Assembly: GCA_025996775.1 (NCBI GenBank)
Contig: BNTS01000126.1
Span: forward strand, 1-9,048
DNA length: 9,048 bases
Direction of reading: 5' to 3'
From: Bacteroidia bacterium
Lineage (GTDB): Bacteria; Bacteroidota; Bacteroidia; Bacteroidales; Tannerellaceae
The notes below the pieces were generated by a model. That model did no database searches, had not been told where the DNA came from, and saw only the letters and a list, made by a program, of their open reading frames with translations. Positions within the stretch are counted from its first letter, which is position 1; each line of letters begins with the position of its first letter. A program made the translations under genes and the position numbers. Of the stretch, positions 6,766 through 9,048 are shown in pieces.

Positions 6766-9021
6766 ATGGTGCACGATTTTGACATATTAAAGAACTTTTA
6801 TGAAGCGTATCCTGAAAAGGTGGATAATGTACGCAAGAGTTTGGATCGCCCGCTTACATTGGCTGAGAAAATACTCTATGCCCACCTGTACGATCACACA
6901 CAGCTCAAAAATTACCACAGGGGCGAAGACTACGTAAACTTCCGCCCCGACAGGGTAGCCATGCAAGATGCTACGGCGCAAATGGCCTTGCTTCAGTTTA
7001 TGAACGCAGGCAAAGAACGGTCGGCCGTACCCGCCACTGTTCATTGCGACCACTTGATACAGGCAGACCTCGGCGCTAAGGAAGATATTGATACCGCAAC
7101 TAATTCAAACCGCGAGGTATACGACTTTCTTAAGACCGTCTCTAATAAATACGGTATCGGATTCTGGAAGCCGGGAGCCGGCATTATTCACCAGGTTGTA
7201 CTGGAAAATTATGCTTTCCCCGGCGGTATGATGGTAGGAACCGATTCACATACCCCCAATGCCGGCGGGCTGGGGATGATAGCCATTGGTGTTGGAGGAG
7301 CCGACGCGGTAGACGTGATGAGCGGAATGGAATGGGAACTGAAGACGCCCAAACTGATCGGCGTAAAACTTACCGGACATTTGAGCGGATGGACTTCTGC
7401 CAAGGATGTAATCCTGAAGCTGGCAGGTATCCTAACCGTAAAAGGAGGCACCAACTCCATTATTGAATACTTTGGCGAAGGAGCAGAGAGTCTGACAGCT
7501 ACCGGCAAAGCTACCATCTGCAATATGGGAGCCGAGGTAGGAGCAACGACCTCAATCTTCCCCTTCGACAAAAACATGGCTTCCTATCTCCGGGCTACCG
7601 GAAGGGAGGAAGTGGCCGCCTGGTGCGAAGAATTGGCTCCTTACTTAAGAGCTGATTGGGCTGTGACGGAAACCCCGGAGCAGTACTACGATCAGGTAAT
7701 AGAAATAGACTTAACAACGTTAGAACCGTATATTAATGGTCCGTTTACACCGGACGCCGCCACCCCTATATCGGAATTAGCTTTTAAGGTTAGAAAGATG
7801 GGTTATCCACAGAAGATGGAAGTAGGTTTAATTGGTTCGTGTACTAATTCCTCATATCAGGATTTGAGCCGTGCAGCGTCTATAGCCAGACAGGCATCGA
7901 CAGACAAGCTCAAGGTGGCGGCGACATTAATTATTAATCCCGGGTCGGAACAGATTCGCTATACAGCCGAAAGAGACGGTTTGATTGGCGACTTTGAAAA
8001 GGTAGGAGCCATCATTATGGCGAATGCCTGCGGCCCTTGTATCGGACAATGGAAGCGGCATACAGACGACAACACTCGTACAAATGCAATCATCACGTCA
8101 TTTAACCGTAACTTTGCTAAAAGGGCGGACGGCAATCCGAACACATATGCCTTCGTTGCCTCGCCTGAACTAACAATGGCCTTGACCATTGCAGGTGATC
8201 TTTGCTTTAATCCGCTTACGGATAAACTCCGCACGGAAGATGGCAGAGAAGTGATGTTGAATGAGCCTCAGGGCGCGGATTTTCCGCCCCTGGGCTTTGA
8301 TGTAAAAGATAATGGTTTCTCAGCTCCAGGCAGCGGAAGCACGGAAGTGTATGTAGATGCAAATTCCGAACGGCTCCAGTTGCTCCAGCCCTTCCCCATA
8401 TTAAACGCCGACGATCTGCTAAACATGCCTCTGCTTATTAAGGCGGAAGGTAAATGTACTACAGATCATATATCAATGGCTGGCCCTTGGCTCCGCTTTC
8501 GCGGACATTTAGACAATATATCGAACAACATGTTAATGGGAGCTGTGAACGCATTTAACGGAAAAACCAATTCTGCATGGAATCAACTTTCGGGTGAGTA
8601 TGAGCCGGTTTCGACTGTTGCTCGCCAATATAAAGCGAAAGGGATTTCATCTATTGTAGTGGCAGAAGAGAATTACGGCGAAGGTTCCTCGCGCGAACAT
8701 GCAGCTATGGAACCCCGCTTCCTGAACGTAAAAGTAATCCTGGCAAAGAGCTTTGCCCGCATCCACGAAACAAACCTGAAAAAACAGGGGATGCTGGCGC
8801 TGACCTTTGCCGATAAAGCGGATTACGACAAGGTGAAAGAAGAAGACCGTATCTCGATTATCGGCATAGACAACTTCCGGCCGGGCCAACCGCTCGAAGC
8901 CATCCTTTATCATAATGATGGCACGGAAGAGTCTTTTGCCGTTAATCACACTTACAATGAAATACAAATAAACTGGTATAAAGCCGGTAGTGCATTAAAT
9001 TATGTAAAAACGACAGTATGA
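6766..9021 (+). CDS. acnA: Aconitate hydratase, mitochondrial-like type
   Basis: Aconitase interconverts citrate and isocitrate through cis-aconitate in the cytoplasm, using a [4Fe-4S] cluster. The three cluster cysteines are visible: C359 in GSCTNSS, and C422 and C425 in ACGPCIG. Other active-site stretches are H93-C-D95-H96, [11 protein letters not shown] (D160, S161, H162), FNRNFAKR (R448, R453) and the swivel-domain [10 protein letters not shown] with S641, S642, R643 and E644. Domains 1-3 occupy roughly the first 500 residues and the swivel domain roughly 560-751. The length of 751 residues fits the mitochondrial-like form known from Bacteroides fragilis, not the longer AcnA (about 890) or AcnB of Proteobacteria, so the symbol acnA follows Bacteroides usage only. 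I chose the ATG at 6766 ([16 protein letters not shown]). The in-frame ATG at 6703 would add 21 unmatched hydrophobic residues and would span the -7 box. The next gene overlaps by ATGA. Confidence 0.97.
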   Translation: MVHDFDILKNFYEAYPEKVDNVRKSLDRPLTLAEKILYAHLYDHTQLKNYHRGEDYVNFRPDRVAMQDATAQMALLQFMNAGKERSAVPATVHCDHLIQADLGAKEDIDTATNSNREVYDFLKTVSNKYGIGFWKPGAGIIHQVVLENYAFPGGMMVGTDSHTPNAGGLGMIAIGVGGADAVDVMSGMEWELKTPKLIGVKLTGHLSGWTSAKDVILKLAGILTVKGGTNSIIEYFGEGAESLTATGKATICNMGAEVGATTSIFPFDKNMASYLRATGREEVAAWCEELAPYLRADWAVTETPEQYYDQVIEIDLTTLEPYINGPFTPDAATPISELAFKVRKMGYPQKMEVGLIGSCTNSSYQDLSRAASIARQASTDKLKVAATLIINPGSEQIRYTAERDGLIGDFEKVGAIIMANACGPCIGQWKRHTDDNTRTNAIITSFNRNFAKRADGNPNTYAFVASPELTMALTIAGDLCFNPLTDKLRTEDGREVMLNEPQGADFPPLGFDVKDNGFSAPGSGSTEVYVDANSERLQLLQPFPILNADDLLNMPLLIKAEGKCTTDHISMAGPWLRFRGHLDNISNNMLMGAVNAFNGKTNSAWNQLSGEYEPVSTVARQYKAKGISSIVVAEENYGEGSSREHAAMEPRFLNVKVILAKSFARIHETNLKKQGMLALTFADKADYDKVKEEDRISIIGIDNFRPGQPLEAILYHNDGTEESFAVNHTYNEIQINWYKAGSALNYVKTTV

Positions 9022-9048
9022 AAATTAAGAAAGTCGATGGGATTCTTC
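9018..9048 (+). CDS. icd: Start of next operon gene, probably isocitrate dehydrogenase (3' end cut by window edge)
   Basis: An ATG at 9018 overlaps the aconitase stop codon (ATGA), which indicates translational coupling within one operon. Only ten codons are visible, [10 protein letters not shown]. In Bacteroides the aconitase gene is followed by isocitrate dehydrogenase and citrate synthase genes. A short basic start leading into a G-(K/I)-L stretch suits the N-terminus of E. coli-type NADP-dependent isocitrate dehydrogenase, which would convert the aconitase product to 2-oxoglutarate. The gene call is firm from its position; the product is inferred from gene order and ten residues only. Confidence 0.5.
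   Translation, partial: MKIKKVDGIL

Overview
The window comes from a Bacteroidota genome, most likely the order Bacteroidales. A Parabacteroides- or Dysgonomonas-like host is my best guess, but the genus is not proven. Four things support this: a PorW/SprE-type lipoprotein of the type IX secretion system (T9SS), a mitochondrial-type aconitase apparently followed by isocitrate dehydrogenase, starts without Shine-Dalgarno sequences behind A/T-rich leaders, and promoter-like boxes of the Bacteroidetes form TAnnTTTG.

Layout, left to right. (1) The end of an ABC-3 family metal (Zn/Mn/Fe) transporter permease enters from the left edge on the + strand. (2) After 31 bases comes a long + strand gene for a TPR lipoprotein of the PorW/SprE family, with a repetitive C-terminal tail. 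(3) It converges, across only 14 bases, with a - strand gene for an exported protein of about 607 residues that looks like a TIM-barrel glycoside hydrolase but belongs to no family I can name. (4) About 1 kb without a convincing gene follows (5766-6765). It holds an orphan rho-independent terminator, a three-copy palindromic repeat, a cluster of TTGACA/TGTCAA half-sites, a perfect 16-bp palindrome and two Bacteroidetes-type -7 boxes. (5) A + strand aconitate hydratase gene overlaps by four bases (ATGA) the first codons of a further gene cut by the right edge, probably isocitrate dehydrogenase.

Functionally these are separate neighbours, not one system. The permease takes up metal at the inner membrane. 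The PorW-like lipoprotein would work in the envelope in T9SS secretion or gliding-type machinery. The exported barrel protein probably acts on a glycan. The aconitase operon carries citrate to 2-oxoglutarate for glutamate synthesis. I see no defence system, transposase, CRISPR array, tRNA or rRNA. The least explained part is the palindrome-rich intergenic region between the divergent hydrolase-like and aconitase genes.
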